Source of the DNA: Sandarakinorhabdus sp.
GTDB lineage: Bacteria; Pseudomonadota; Alphaproteobacteria; Sphingomonadales; Sphingomonadaceae
Length of the DNA stretch: 5,965 bases
Direction of reading: 5' to 3'
Assembly: GCA_025458465.1 (NCBI GenBank)
Contig: JALOSK010000128.1
Coordinates: forward strand, 1 to 5,965
Part shown: piece after piece, positions 1 through 5,965 of the stretch
How the letters are laid out: every line of letters begins with the position of its first letter
How positions within the stretch are numbered: the first letter of the stretch is position 1
Program-made: the position numbers and the translations under genes
The notes under the pieces: model-generated
Seen by the model: the letters and a program-made list of their open reading frames with translations, nothing else
Told to the model about the DNA's origin: nothing
Database searches by the model: none

Positions 1-1569
1 GACCGTGTCACCATCTACATGCCGATGATCCCGGAAGCGGCGATGGCGATGCTGGCCTGCGCGCGCATCGGGGCGGCGCATTCCGTGGTGTTCGGCGGCT
101 TTTCGGCCGAGGCACTGGCCGGCCGGCTGGAAGACGCGCAGAGCCGCTTCCTGATCACCGCCGATGAAGGTCGGCGCGGCGGCAAGCCCATCCCGCTGAA
201 GAAGATCGCCGATGAAGCCTGCGATAAGGCAGAAGCCGCCGGCGTGAACGTGGAAGCGGTGCTGGTGGTGGAACACACCGGCGGCCAGATCGCCATGGTG
301 GAGGATCGTGACCACTGGTGGCACGAGCTGCGCGACGAGGTGCCCGATACCTGCACGCCCGAGCCCATGAACGCCGAAGATCCGCTGTTCATCCTCTACA
401 CGTCGGGCTCCACCGGCAAGCCGAAGGGTGTGCTGCACAGCACCGCCGGTTACCTCCTGTGGGCGAACCTGACGTTCGAAACCGTGTTCGATTACCGGGC
501 GGGGGAGATCTTCTGGTGCACCGCCGATGTCGGCTGGGTCACCGGGCACAGCTATATCGTTTACGGCCCGCTTTCGGCCGGGGCCACCGTGCTGATGTTC
601 GAAGGCGTGCCAAGCTGGCCGGCCAGCGACCGTTTCTGGCAGGTGATCGACAAGCACAAGGTCAACATCTTCTACACCGCGCCCACCGCGCTGCGCGCCA
701 TCATGCGCGATGGCGATGAACCGGTGAACCGGCATGATCTGTCATCCTTGCGCCTGCTCGGCACGGTGGGCGAACCGATCAATCCCGAGGCCTGGAACTG
801 GTATCACCGCGTGGTGGGCAAGGGCCGCCTGCCCATCGTCGACACCTGGTGGCAGACGGAAACCGGCGGCGCGCTGATCACGCCGCTGCCGGGCGCCACG
901 CCGCTGAAGGCCGGCAGCGCATCCTGGCCCTTCTTCGGCATCGAGCCGGCATTGGTGGAGGCCGACGGTGCCATCATCCCGTGGCAGCCGGGTCAGGAGA
1001 TCAGCGGCAATCTGGTGCTGCTGCGATCATGGCCGGGGCAGGCGCGCACGGTGTTCGGCGATCATGAACGCTTCACCCAAACCTATTTCACCACCTATCG
1101 CGGCCGCTATTTCACCGGCGATGGCGCCCGCCGCGATGCCGATGGCTATTGGTGGATCACCGGCCGCGTCGATGACGTGATCAATGTGTCGGGCCACCGC
1201 ATGGGCACGGCCGAGGTGGAATCGGCACTGGTCGCGCACTCCGATGTGGCGGAAGCGGCCGTGGTGGGCTTCCCGCACGACATCAAGGGCCAGGGCATCT
1301 ATGCCTATGTGACGCTGAACGCGGGAGTAGAGAGCACGCCGGCGCTCGTCGACGCGCTGCGGGCCACGGTGCGCACCGAAATCGGCGGCATCGCCGTGCC
1401 CGACCATGTCCACCTGACGCCCGCGCTGCCGAAAACCCGCAGCGGCAAGATCATGCGCCGCATCCTCAGGAAGATTGCCGAGAACGAGTTTGGTGCACTG
1501 GGGGACACTTCAACGCTGGCCGATCCGTCGGTGGTGGACGCGCTGATCGAAGGCCGCCTCAACCGCTAA
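1..1569 (+). CDS. acs: Acetyl-CoA synthetase (AMP-forming acetate-CoA ligase), 5' end cut off by window
   Basis: Activates acetate with ATP to acetyl-AMP, then transfers the acetyl group to CoA; a cytoplasmic entry point for acetate into central metabolism. The frame is open from base 1, so the Met at 19 is internal. The visible 522 residues lack about 126 N-terminal residues, judged by the position of the conserved lysine against Salmonella Acs (about 650 aa). Seen in order: the CoA-binding stretch [14 protein letters not shown] (from base 160), the P-loop-like [11 protein letters not shown] (397-429), [21 protein letters not shown] (841-870) whose second Trp restricts the acyl pocket to acetate, [10 protein letters not shown], the hinge region [13 protein letters not shown], and [13 protein letters not shown], whose Lys (1447-1449) is the catalytic lysine that is reversibly acetylated in characterised Acs proteins. 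All key residues are present, so it should be active if the missing part is intact. Its last 11 bases overlap the end of a convergent GNAT gene. A propionyl-CoA synthetase is less likely because of the Trp. Confidence 0.97.
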   Translation, partial: DRVTIYMPMIPEAAMAMLACARIGAAHSVVFGGFSAEALAGRLEDAQSRFLITADEGRRGGKPIPLKKIADEACDKAEAAGVNVEAVLVVEHTGGQIAMVEDRDHWWHELRDEVPDTCTPEPMNAEDPLFILYTSGSTGKPKGVLHSTAGYLLWANLTFETVFDYRAGEIFWCTADVGWVTGHSYIVYGPLSAGATVLMFEGVPSWPASDRFWQVIDKHKVNIFYTAPTALRAIMRDGDEPVNRHDLSSLRLLGTVGEPINPEAWNWYHRVVGKGRLPIVDTWWQTETGGALITPLPGATPLKAGSASWPFFGIEPALVEADGAIIPWQPGQEISGNLVLLRSWPGQARTVFGDHERFTQTYFTTYRGRYFTGDGARRDADGYWWITGRVDDVINVSGHRMGTAEVESALVAHSDVAEAAVVGFPHDIKGQGIYAYVTLNAGVESTPALVDALRATVRTEIGGIAVPDHVHLTPALPKTRSGKIMRRILRKIAENEFGALGDTSTLADPSVVDALIEGRLNR

Positions 1570-2101
1570 CGCGTTCCCAAAGGCCGAGCGTCTCGCCCTT
1601 GTAGGCGGCCTCGCCAAAGATGCCGAAGCCGCAACGCCGGGCCACGGCGATGCTGGCGGCATTGGCCGGGTGGATCATCGCCACGGTTCGGGCAAAGCGC
1701 GGATCAGCGCCCGTGCGCGCCTGTTCATCGGCCCAGGCCAGCGCACAGGCCACCGCCTCGCTGGCCAGGCCCTGGCCCTGCGCTTCGGGATGGAAGCTCC
1801 AGGCCGCTTCCGGGCAACCAAACGGCGGCACGCCGGTGCGTTCGCCGTGCAGGAAACCGACATCGCCGATGTGCACATCCTCGCCGGCCCGAGTCACCGT
1901 CCAGATGCCATGGCCCATCAACTGCCAGTGGCCGACATAGCGGAGCAGGCGGTTCCAGCTGTCTTCCCGGTTGAACGGCTTGCCGCCGAAGTGCGTCACC
2001 ACCACCGGGTGCGCCCACATCGCCGCCAGTCGTTCAAAATCATCGAGCCGCGGCCGGCGCAGGACGAGCCGTTCAGAGGTGAGGATCGGACCATCGGTCA
2101 T
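1559..2101 (-). CDS. GNAT family N-acetyltransferase (RimJ/RimL-like)
   Basis: Predicted cytoplasmic acetyl-CoA-dependent acetyltransferase of 180 residues, the usual size for a single-domain RimJ/RimL-type GNAT (Acetyltransf_3-like). It opens with the typical [18 protein letters not shown] (residues 8-25). Motif A, which binds the CoA pyrophosphate, is at about 100-116 with QGQGLA at 108-113. The C-terminal signature [16 protein letters not shown] is at 144-159, including the conserved Asn147. The substrate cannot be read from sequence; family members acetylate ribosomal protein N-termini, small molecules, antibiotics or lysines. I chose the ATG at 2101 because the family's N-terminus begins right after it. 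An ATG four codons upstream (2113) is also possible, and neither has a clear ribosome binding site. The open frame continues upstream to 2635, but that part is antisense to the kinase gene and not protein-like. The gene is convergent with acs, overlapping it by 11 bp, and divergent from the kinase gene. Confidence 0.88.
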   Translation of the reverse strand: MTDGPILTSERLVLRRPRLDDFERLAAMWAHPVVVTHFGGKPFNREDSWNRLLRYVGHWQLMGHGIWTVTRAGEDVHIGDVGFLHGERTGVPPFGCPEAAWSFHPEAQGQGLASEAVACALAWADEQARTGADPRFARTVAMIHPANAASIAVARRCGFGIFGEAAYKGETLGLWERVSG

Positions 2102-2186
2102 GGGCGCCAACATAATCAGGTGCCATGCCATGCGCCAGTAACCGCTTTGTGACAGGCTGTTGCCGCTGCCCCTCGGCGTGATAGCC
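2087..2186 (+). promoter_or_regulatory. Divergent gap between GNAT and kinase genes; weak candidate promoter for the kinase-dehydrogenase pair
   Basis: About 85 bp separate the GNAT start (2101) from the preferred kinase start. On the plus strand CATAAT (2111-2116) is a good -10 match, but the best -35 partner, CGGACC (2087-2092, 18 bp spacing), is poor and lies inside the GNAT gene. TGCCATGCCATG (2121-2132) is a short direct repeat of unknown meaning. No convincing minus-strand promoter or terminator hairpin is visible. Confidence 0.2.
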
Positions 2187-3209
2187 ATGATGGGGATGGA
2201 CGATCTTGACCGCCTTGCCCGCTGGCTGCCAGCGCGCGGCCTTGCGCTGGCGCCGGGCAGCAAGCTCACCCGGCTGGGCGGCGGCATCGCCAACCGGAAC
2301 GAGCGGATCGATCTTGTATCAGGGCCGGCGGTGCTGCGCCGACCGCCGCCGGGCCAGCTGGCCGCCGGGGCCAGCGACATGGCCCGCGAGGCCAGGGTGC
2401 TGGCGGCGCTGGCCCCGCACTTCCCCCTCGCACCGCGCCTGCTGGCCTTCTGTGATGATGAAGCGGTGCTGGGCACGAAATTCCAGATCCTCGAATGGCG
2501 CGACGGTATCGCCATCGGCGGCACGCTGCCCGATGGAACGGCTGACGGGCTGGCCTTGGTGGAAACGACGCTGCGGGCGATGGCGGCGCTGCACGCGCTC
2601 GATCCCGCCGCCGTGGGCCTTGGTGATCTGGGCAAGCCGGAAGGCTTTCACGCCCGCCAACTGAAGGGCTGGGCGCTGCGTGCCGAGGCGGTTTGGCCCG
2701 ACGGCCTGCCCGCCAGTGCCGCCGCGCTGATCGCGGCACTGGCGGCCGACGTGCCGCCCGAAACCGGCACACCGGTGCTGCTGCACATGGATCTGAAGCC
2801 CGACAATCTGCTGGTCGATCCCGCCACACTCGAGGCCCGCGCCATGATCGATTGGGACATGGCCACCCGGGGTCCGCGCGGGTTCGATCTGGCCATCCTG
2901 CTGTCCTACTGGATCGAGCCGGGCGATCCCGACGACGTGAAGCCCTTGCTGGCGGTGCCGTCCCTCTCCCCCGGCTGGCCCGGCCGGCGCGCGGTGGCGG
3001 CGCGCTATCGGGCGATCAGCGGGCATGATGTGGGCGATCTTGTCTGGCCAACGGCGCTGGCGCGGCTGCGGCTGGCGGTGGCGTGGATGCAGCTTTACCG
3101 AAAATGGCAGCGCGGCGAGATGGACGGCAGCCGCTATCAGAAGTTCGAACCCTTGGCGCTGGCCATATTGGCCCATGCGCTTGACCAGTTCAGGAAAGGC
3201 GCGCTGTGA
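2187..3209 (+). CDS. Phosphotransferase family protein, APH/choline kinase fold (ACAD10/11 kinase-domain-like)
   Basis: Predicted cytoplasmic ATP-dependent small-molecule kinase with the aminoglycoside phosphotransferase fold (340 residues from this start). Visible elements: a nucleotide-loop region GGGIANRN (31-38); VLRRPPPGQL (49-58) followed by DMAREARVLAAL (64-75), a pairing typical of kinases that accompany acyl-CoA dehydrogenases; the catalytic loop HMDLKPDN (200-207, Asp202 as base, Asn207 for metal); the metal-binding IDWD (221-224); and LLSYWIEPGDP (238-248), also typical of this subgroup. Antibiotic resistance is therefore unlikely. The relatives LvaA of Pseudomonas putida and the ACAD10/11 kinase domains phosphorylate the hydroxyl of 4-hydroxyacyl-CoAs; the substrate here is inferred, not shown. 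The start is uncertain: ATG at 2187, 2190 or 2196, or TTG at 2160, none with a strong ribosome binding site. The end overlaps the dehydrogenase start by 4 bp, so the two are probably co-transcribed and translationally coupled. Confidence 0.9.
   Translation: MMGMDDLDRLARWLPARGLALAPGSKLTRLGGGIANRNERIDLVSGPAVLRRPPPGQLAAGASDMAREARVLAALAPHFPLAPRLLAFCDDEAVLGTKFQILEWRDGIAIGGTLPDGTADGLALVETTLRAMAALHALDPAAVGLGDLGKPEGFHARQLKGWALRAEAVWPDGLPASAAALIAALAADVPPETGTPVLLHMDLKPDNLLVDPATLEARAMIDWDMATRGPRGFDLAILLSYWIEPGDPDDVKPLLAVPSLSPGWPGRRAVAARYRAISGHDVGDLVWPTALARLRLAVAWMQLYRKWQRGEMDGSRYQKFEPLALAILAHALDQFRKGAL
3192..3199 (+). promoter_or_regulatory. Ribosome binding site of the acyl-CoA dehydrogenase
   Basis: AGGAAAGG lies 6 bases before the GTG at 3206, inside the last codons of the kinase gene. 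It supports the GTG start of the dehydrogenase even though that start overlaps the upstream TGA in a GTGA arrangement. Confidence 0.75.
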
Positions 3210-4423
3210 CCGATTTCACCCTGCCCGAAGAAACCAAGGCGCTGGCCCGCCGCGTGCGCCAGTTCGTGATCGACAAGATCATTCCGTTCGAGCGTGACCC
3301 GCGCCTGACGCAGCACGGCCCCAACGATGATCTGCGTGCCGAACTGGTGGCGCTGGCCAAGGCCGAAGGCCTGCTCACCCCGCAGGCGCCCAAGGAGCTT
3401 GGCGGCCTGAAGTTGGGCGGGATGGGCTTCGATCACGCCACGCAGGCCGCCGTGTTCGAAGCGGCGGGCTGGTCAACCCTGGGCCCAGTGGCGATGAACT
3501 GCGCCGCGCCCGATGAAGGCAACATGTATCTGCTTTCCCGCATCGCGCGGCCCGATCAGGTGAAACAGTTCCTCGCGCCCATGGTGGCCGGCGAACGCCG
3601 CAGCGTGTTCGCCATGACCGAGCCGGACGGCGCCGGCAGCGATCCCGGCCAGCTGAAAACGCGCGCCGTGTTCAACGGCAATGATTACGAGATTTCCGGC
3701 CTGAAGTGGCTGATCACCGGCGCCAATGGCGCGAAAACCTGGATCATCATGGCCAACGTGGAGCCCAATCCCCACGGCCCACACGGCCCCACATTGTTCC
3801 TGTGCGAAGGCGACACGCCCGGCATCCACATCGAGCGCGTGATGGATTCGATGGACCGCAATTACGTGGAAGGCCATTGCGTGGTGCGCTTCGAAGGGCT
3901 GCGGCTGGGCCCCTCGCACCTGCTCGGCGAGATTGGCTCCGCTTTCCGCTATGCCCAGATGCGCCTCGCCCCGGCGCGGCTGACGCACTGCATGCGCTGG
4001 CTGGGCGCGGCGGCGCGCTGCCAGCACATCGCGCTGGAACACGCCCGGGTGCGCACCGCCTTCGGCAAGCCGCTGCTGGCCCACCAGGGCGTCAACTTCA
4101 TGCTGGCCGACAATGAAATCGCGCTGCATCAGGCGCGGCTGGCCATCCGGCACGTGGCGTGGCTGCTCGACAACGGCGTGCGCGCCCGCCACGAAAGCAG
4201 CATCGTCAAGGCCAGCGTGTCAGAGGATCTGTTCAAGGTGGCGGATCGCTGCGTGCAGATCCTGGGCGGCATCGGCGTCACATCGGAAACCGTGGTGGAA
4301 ATGATCTTCCGCGACATGCGGCCGTTCCGGCTCTACGATGGCCCGACCGAAGTGCACAAATTCGCCATCGCCACCCAGCTGGAGCGGCAGGGCAGCGCCT
4401 TCACCGATCCGGTGGGCTGGTAA
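3206..4423 (+). CDS. Acyl-CoA dehydrogenase family protein (ACAD10/11-like)
   Basis: Predicted soluble FAD-dependent acyl-CoA dehydrogenase-fold enzyme, 405 residues, full length for the family. It has the N-terminal helical domain (about 1-130), the middle beta domain with MTEPDGAGSDP (137-147) and KWLITGANGAKTW (167-179), and the C-terminal helical domain. In the latter are RLAPARLTHCMRWLG (253-267), RVRTAFGKPLLAHQ (281-294, FAD-contacting Arg/Phe/Gln region), ILGGIGVTSE (352-361) and YDGPTEVHK (377-385). The classic medium-chain enzymes have a catalytic Glu in YEGTS at that last site; here it is Asp378. THCMR and DGP-EVH resemble, as I recall them, the dehydrogenase domains of ACAD10/ACAD11. 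It could be an ordinary beta-oxidation dehydrogenase, or it could remove phosphate from a phosphohydroxyacyl-CoA made by the upstream kinase, to which it is translationally coupled. The GTG start is supported by AGGAAAGG. The stop lies 3 bp from that of the convergent HAD gene. Confidence 0.95.
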   Translation: MTDFTLPEETKALARRVRQFVIDKIIPFERDPRLTQHGPNDDLRAELVALAKAEGLLTPQAPKELGGLKLGGMGFDHATQAAVFEAAGWSTLGPVAMNCAAPDEGNMYLLSRIARPDQVKQFLAPMVAGERRSVFAMTEPDGAGSDPGQLKTRAVFNGNDYEISGLKWLITGANGAKTWIIMANVEPNPHGPHGPTLFLCEGDTPGIHIERVMDSMDRNYVEGHCVVRFEGLRLGPSHLLGEIGSAFRYAQMRLAPARLTHCMRWLGAAARCQHIALEHARVRTAFGKPLLAHQGVNFMLADNEIALHQARLAIRHVAWLLDNGVRARHESSIVKASVSEDLFKVADRCVQILGGIGVTSETVVEMIFRDMRPFRLYDGPTEVHKFAIATQLERQGSAFTDPVGW

Positions 4424-4426
4424 CGA

Positions 4427-5056
4427 TCAGAAGGCGAGCCCGGTTGCTGCCGAAAGATCGGCCAGCGCCTGGGCCTCGCCGGTCACCTTGATGGCGTGCA
4501 TGCCCAGTTGCGCGGCCGGCTTGCAGTTGATGCCAAGGTCATCAAGATAGACACAGGCGGCGGGTTCCACCTCAAGCGCCTCGCACATCATCAGATAGAT
4601 GCGCGGATCGGGCTTGCGCAGGCCCACCTTGGCGCTTTCGATGACATGGTGGAACTCGGCCAGCACGTGGCGCACGCTGGAGCCCCAGCCGATATCCTCC
4701 TCGCTGGCGACATTGTTGGTGATGCAGCCCACCTTGAAGGCTGCCTTGCAGGCCTTCAGCGCCGCCACCATCCCGGGCCGCAGATCGCCGGCGAGCAGCG
4801 GCAGCACATCGCGGCCGGGCACATCGTGGCCCAGCTCAAGCGCTTCGGCGCGGAAGGCGGCATCAAAGGCGGCGGTGTCGATCTCGCTGCGCTCCAGCCG
4901 TGCCCAGGCATTGTGATCAGGGCTGGTGGCGTTCACCGTGCGGATGAAGCCCGAAGGCAGGCCGCGCGCCGCCTCGTAACGGGCAAAGGCCTCGAATGGC
5001 GACGAGGTGATGACCCCGCCGAAATCGAAGATCACCGCCTGGATTGCCACGCCCAT
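4427..5056 (-). CDS. HAD-IA family hydrolase, epoxide-hydrolase-N-terminal/ACAD10-type phosphatase
   Basis: Predicted cytoplasmic haloacid dehalogenase-superfamily hydrolase, 209 residues. Motif I is VIFDFGGV (8-15) with nucleophile Asp11. The usual second Asp is Gly13, as in some other HAD phosphatases such as YihX. A helical cap follows at roughly 16-90. Motif II is GCITNN (110-115, Thr113), motif III KVGLRKPDPRIY (143-154, Lys148) and motif IV VYLDDLGINCKPAA (169-182, Asp172/Asp173). The block from KPDPRIY through LDDLG-N to LGMHAIKV is characteristic of the group containing the phosphatase domain of soluble epoxide hydrolase and the HAD domain of ACAD10. The substrate is unknown; a phosphorylated acyl-CoA intermediate is plausible given the neighbours. 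I preferred the ATG at 5056 over the upstream GTG at 5089 because AAGG lies 7 bases before it and homology begins just after it. It is convergent with the dehydrogenase with a 3 bp gap. Confidence 0.92.
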   Translation of the reverse strand: MGVAIQAVIFDFGGVITSSPFEAFARYEAARGLPSGFIRTVNATSPDHNAWARLERSEIDTAAFDAAFRAEALELGHDVPGRDVLPLLAGDLRPGMVAALKACKAAFKVGCITNNVASEEDIGWGSSVRHVLAEFHHVIESAKVGLRKPDPRIYLMMCEALEVEPAACVYLDDLGINCKPAAQLGMHAIKVTGEAQALADLSAATGLAF

Positions 5057-5057
5057 T

Positions 5058-5067
5058 CTCCCGCCTT
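5058..5067 (-). promoter_or_regulatory. Ribosome binding site of the HAD gene
   Basis: Read on the minus strand, AAGGCGGGAG precedes the ATG at 5056. The AAGG part (5067-5064) is spaced 7 bases from the start; the GGGAG part is too close. This favours ATG 5056 over the upstream GTG at 5089, which has no purine-rich leader. Confidence 0.6.
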
Positions 5068-5110
5068 TTTCCCCGATTGCCCTGTGCACGACAAACAGGC
5101 GACTAAGTAA

Positions 5111-5139
5111 TTGTCCTTATGTGGTGGCCGCGCTATCCT
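5111..5139 (+). promoter_or_regulatory. Candidate sigma-70-type promoter for the ATP-NAD kinase family gene
   Basis: In the divergent gap of about 107 bp, TTGTCC (5111-5116) and TATCCT (5134-5139) are spaced by exactly 17 bp. Each matches the consensus at 4 of 6 bases. Transcription would start near 5146, giving a short leader that contains the ribosome binding site. No similarly good minus-strand promoter for the HAD gene was found. Confidence 0.4.
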
Positions 5140-5152
5140 GCCGCAGTTGGAT

Positions 5153-5156
5153 GAGG
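5153..5156 (+). promoter_or_regulatory. Ribosome binding site of the ATP-NAD kinase family gene
   Basis: GAGG lies 7 bases upstream of the ATG at 5164, within GAGGTGGAACG. It decides the start of this gene, which has no other good candidate. Confidence 0.7.
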
Positions 5157-5163
5157 TGGAACG

Positions 5164-5965
5164 ATGCGGATCGGATTGATCGTCAATCCGTATGCCGGCC
5201 TGGGCGGCCCGCTGGCCATGAAGGGCAGCGATGGCGATCTGGCCGAACAGGCGCTGGCCAGTGGTGGCGGGCCCATCGCGGAACCGCGCGCGGCGCGTGC
5301 GCTCACCGGCCTCACCGGGATCGATCTTGTCACCGCTTCCGGCCCGCTGGGGGAAAGCGCTGCGCTGGCCGCCGGGTTGGTGCCGCGCATCGTCCACAAG
5401 GCGCCGCCACGGCCGGCCGCCGCCGATACTGCAAGCGCCGCCCGCGCGCTGCGCGATGCCGGCATTGATCTGCTGCTGTTCGCCGGCGGTGACGGAACGG
5501 CCAGCGCGCTGCTGGGCCACACCGGCGATGTGCCGGTGCTGGGCGTTCCGGCCGGGGTGAAGATGCACAGCGCCGTGTTTGCCACCAGCGCCGCCGCGGC
5601 ATCGGCCATGCTGCAGGAATTCGTGCGCGGGCGCCCGCTTGTGCCGCGCCCTGCGGCCGTGATGGCATCCCGGCCACAGGGCGCGCCGGTGGTGTGCGGT
5701 CACCTGCCTGCGCCGTGCAATCCCCGCCGCCAGGGCGCCAAGGCGATCGGCAGCGTCACGGCCGATGCCGATCTGGCCGCGGCCTGCATCCACATGGCCC
5801 ATGAACTGGCCGATTGCCCGCTGGCCGTCATCGGCACCGGCGCCACCATGCTGGCGGTGAAGCAGGCACTGGCTGGCGATGGCACCCTGCTGGGCGTCGA
5901 CGTGTTCGCGCACGGCAAGCTGATTGCGCGCGATGCAGACGAACGCCATCTGTGGCAGCTGGCAC
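5164..5965 (+). CDS. ATP-NAD kinase family protein (COG3199/AcoX-like), 3' end cut off by window
   Basis: Predicted cytoplasmic kinase related to NAD kinases; 267 residues are visible and the frame is still open at the window edge. Family members are usually about 340-370 aa, so roughly 70-100 residues are probably missing. Seen: the N-terminal strand and loop MRIGLIVNPYAGLGG (1-15), a lysine/glycine segment AMKGSDG (18-24), the diagnostic LLLFAGGDGTA (103-113) whose GGDGT binds nucleotide, VPVLGVPAGVKMHSAVFA (123-140), and the C-terminal-half motif VIGTGATML followed by GTLLGVDVFAHGKL (240-253). The family is distinct from housekeeping NAD kinase (NadK) and its substrate is mostly unproven; the AcoX branch occurs in acetoin gene clusters, but no acetoin genes are seen here. 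The middle part (about 160-200) looks short and diverged. The gene has its own candidate promoter and ribosome binding site, so it is probably a separate unit from the dehydrogenase cassette. Confidence 0.88.
   Translation, partial: MRIGLIVNPYAGLGGPLAMKGSDGDLAEQALASGGGPIAEPRAARALTGLTGIDLVTASGPLGESAALAAGLVPRIVHKAPPRPAAADTASAARALRDAGIDLLLFAGGDGTASALLGHTGDVPVLGVPAGVKMHSAVFATSAAAASAMLQEFVRGRPLVPRPAAVMASRPQGAPVVCGHLPAPCNPRRQGAKAIGSVTADADLAAACIHMAHELADCPLAVIGTGATMLAVKQALAGDGTLLGVDVFAHGKLIARDADERHLWQLA

Noticed and set aside
1..1569. Acs as a dedicated ligase for the kinase-dehydrogenase cassette
   Set aside because: The [11 protein letters not shown]rp favours acetate over larger acids, and a divergently transcribed gene separates it from the cassette. 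A functional link is possible but not supported by sequence.
2121..2132. Short direct repeat TGCCATGCCATG as an operator
   Set aside because: Too short and not a convincing palindrome or spaced half-site pair; likely chance.
1620..2152. Plus-strand open frames of 106 and 160 residues opposite the GNAT gene
   Set aside because: No recognisable motif; composition is typical of antisense frames in GC-rich DNA, and the minus-strand GNAT motifs are clear.
2102..2635. Upstream extension of the minus-strand GNAT reading frame (total 358 residues)
   Set aside because: The extension is Ser/Arg/Pro-rich, lies antisense to the well-supported kinase gene, and the GNAT family N-terminus starts at [12 protein letters not shown]. 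It is a GC-rich shadow frame.
2187..3209. Aminoglycoside resistance gene
   Set aside because: The fold is shared, but the RRPPPG/DMAREARVL and SYWIEPGDP signatures and the coupling to an acyl-CoA dehydrogenase point to a metabolic kinase.
3473..4192. Minus-strand open frame of 239 residues inside the dehydrogenase gene
   Set aside because: Shadow of the dehydrogenase frame; no start signal or recognisable domain.
4496..5110. Plus-strand open frame of 204 residues opposite the HAD gene
   Set aside because: His/Gly/Ala-rich with no motif; the opposite strand carries all four HAD motifs in order.
5032..5949. Minus-strand open frame of 305 residues opposite the ATP-NAD kinase gene
   Set aside because: Low-complexity His/Arg/Gly composition and no family motif, while the plus strand has GGDGT and a good ribosome binding site. 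The long antisense frame is explained by codon bias.

Overview
The window is GC-rich and densely coding, with strong G/C preference at third codon positions. It looks like chromosomal DNA from an alphaproteobacterium. A sphingomonad is my best guess from overall protein style and gene content, but nothing here fixes the taxon. I see no tRNA, rRNA, CRISPR array, insertion sequence or phage gene.

Layout: (1) 1-1569 (+), the C-terminal four fifths of an acetyl-CoA synthetase (acs) cut by the left edge. (2) 1559-2101 (-), a RimJ/RimL-type GNAT acetyltransferase whose end overlaps the end of acs by 11 bp. (3) A short divergent gap of about 85 bp. (4) 2187-3209 (+), an APH/choline-kinase-like phosphotransferase of the type associated with acyl-CoA dehydrogenases. 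(5) 3206-4423 (+), an acyl-CoA dehydrogenase that overlaps gene 4 by 4 bp (GTGA) and has its own Shine-Dalgarno sequence. (6) 4427-5056 (-), a HAD-IA phosphatase-like protein, convergent with gene 5 with only 3 bp between the stop codons. (7) A divergent gap of about 107 bp with a candidate promoter. (8) 5164 to the right edge (+), an ATP-NAD kinase family protein (COG3199/AcoX-like, GGDGT motif), truncated by the window.

The most interesting element is genes 4, 5 and 6. A HAD domain, an APH kinase domain and an acyl-CoA dehydrogenase domain are exactly the three parts of the animal protein ACAD10; ACAD11 has the last two. In this window they are three separate adjacent genes. By analogy with ACAD10/ACAD11 and with LvaA/LvaC of Pseudomonas putida levulinate catabolism, the kinase may phosphorylate the hydroxyl of a hydroxyacyl-CoA and the dehydrogenase-fold enzyme may then remove the phosphate, sending the product to beta-oxidation. 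The HAD protein could be a phosphatase that corrects or resets phosphorylated intermediates. The neighbouring acetyl-CoA synthetase makes acetyl-CoA from acetate and could share a carbon-catabolic context, but its residues are those of an ordinary Acs and it need not belong to the cassette. The gene functions are inferred from motifs; the pathway is a hypothesis.
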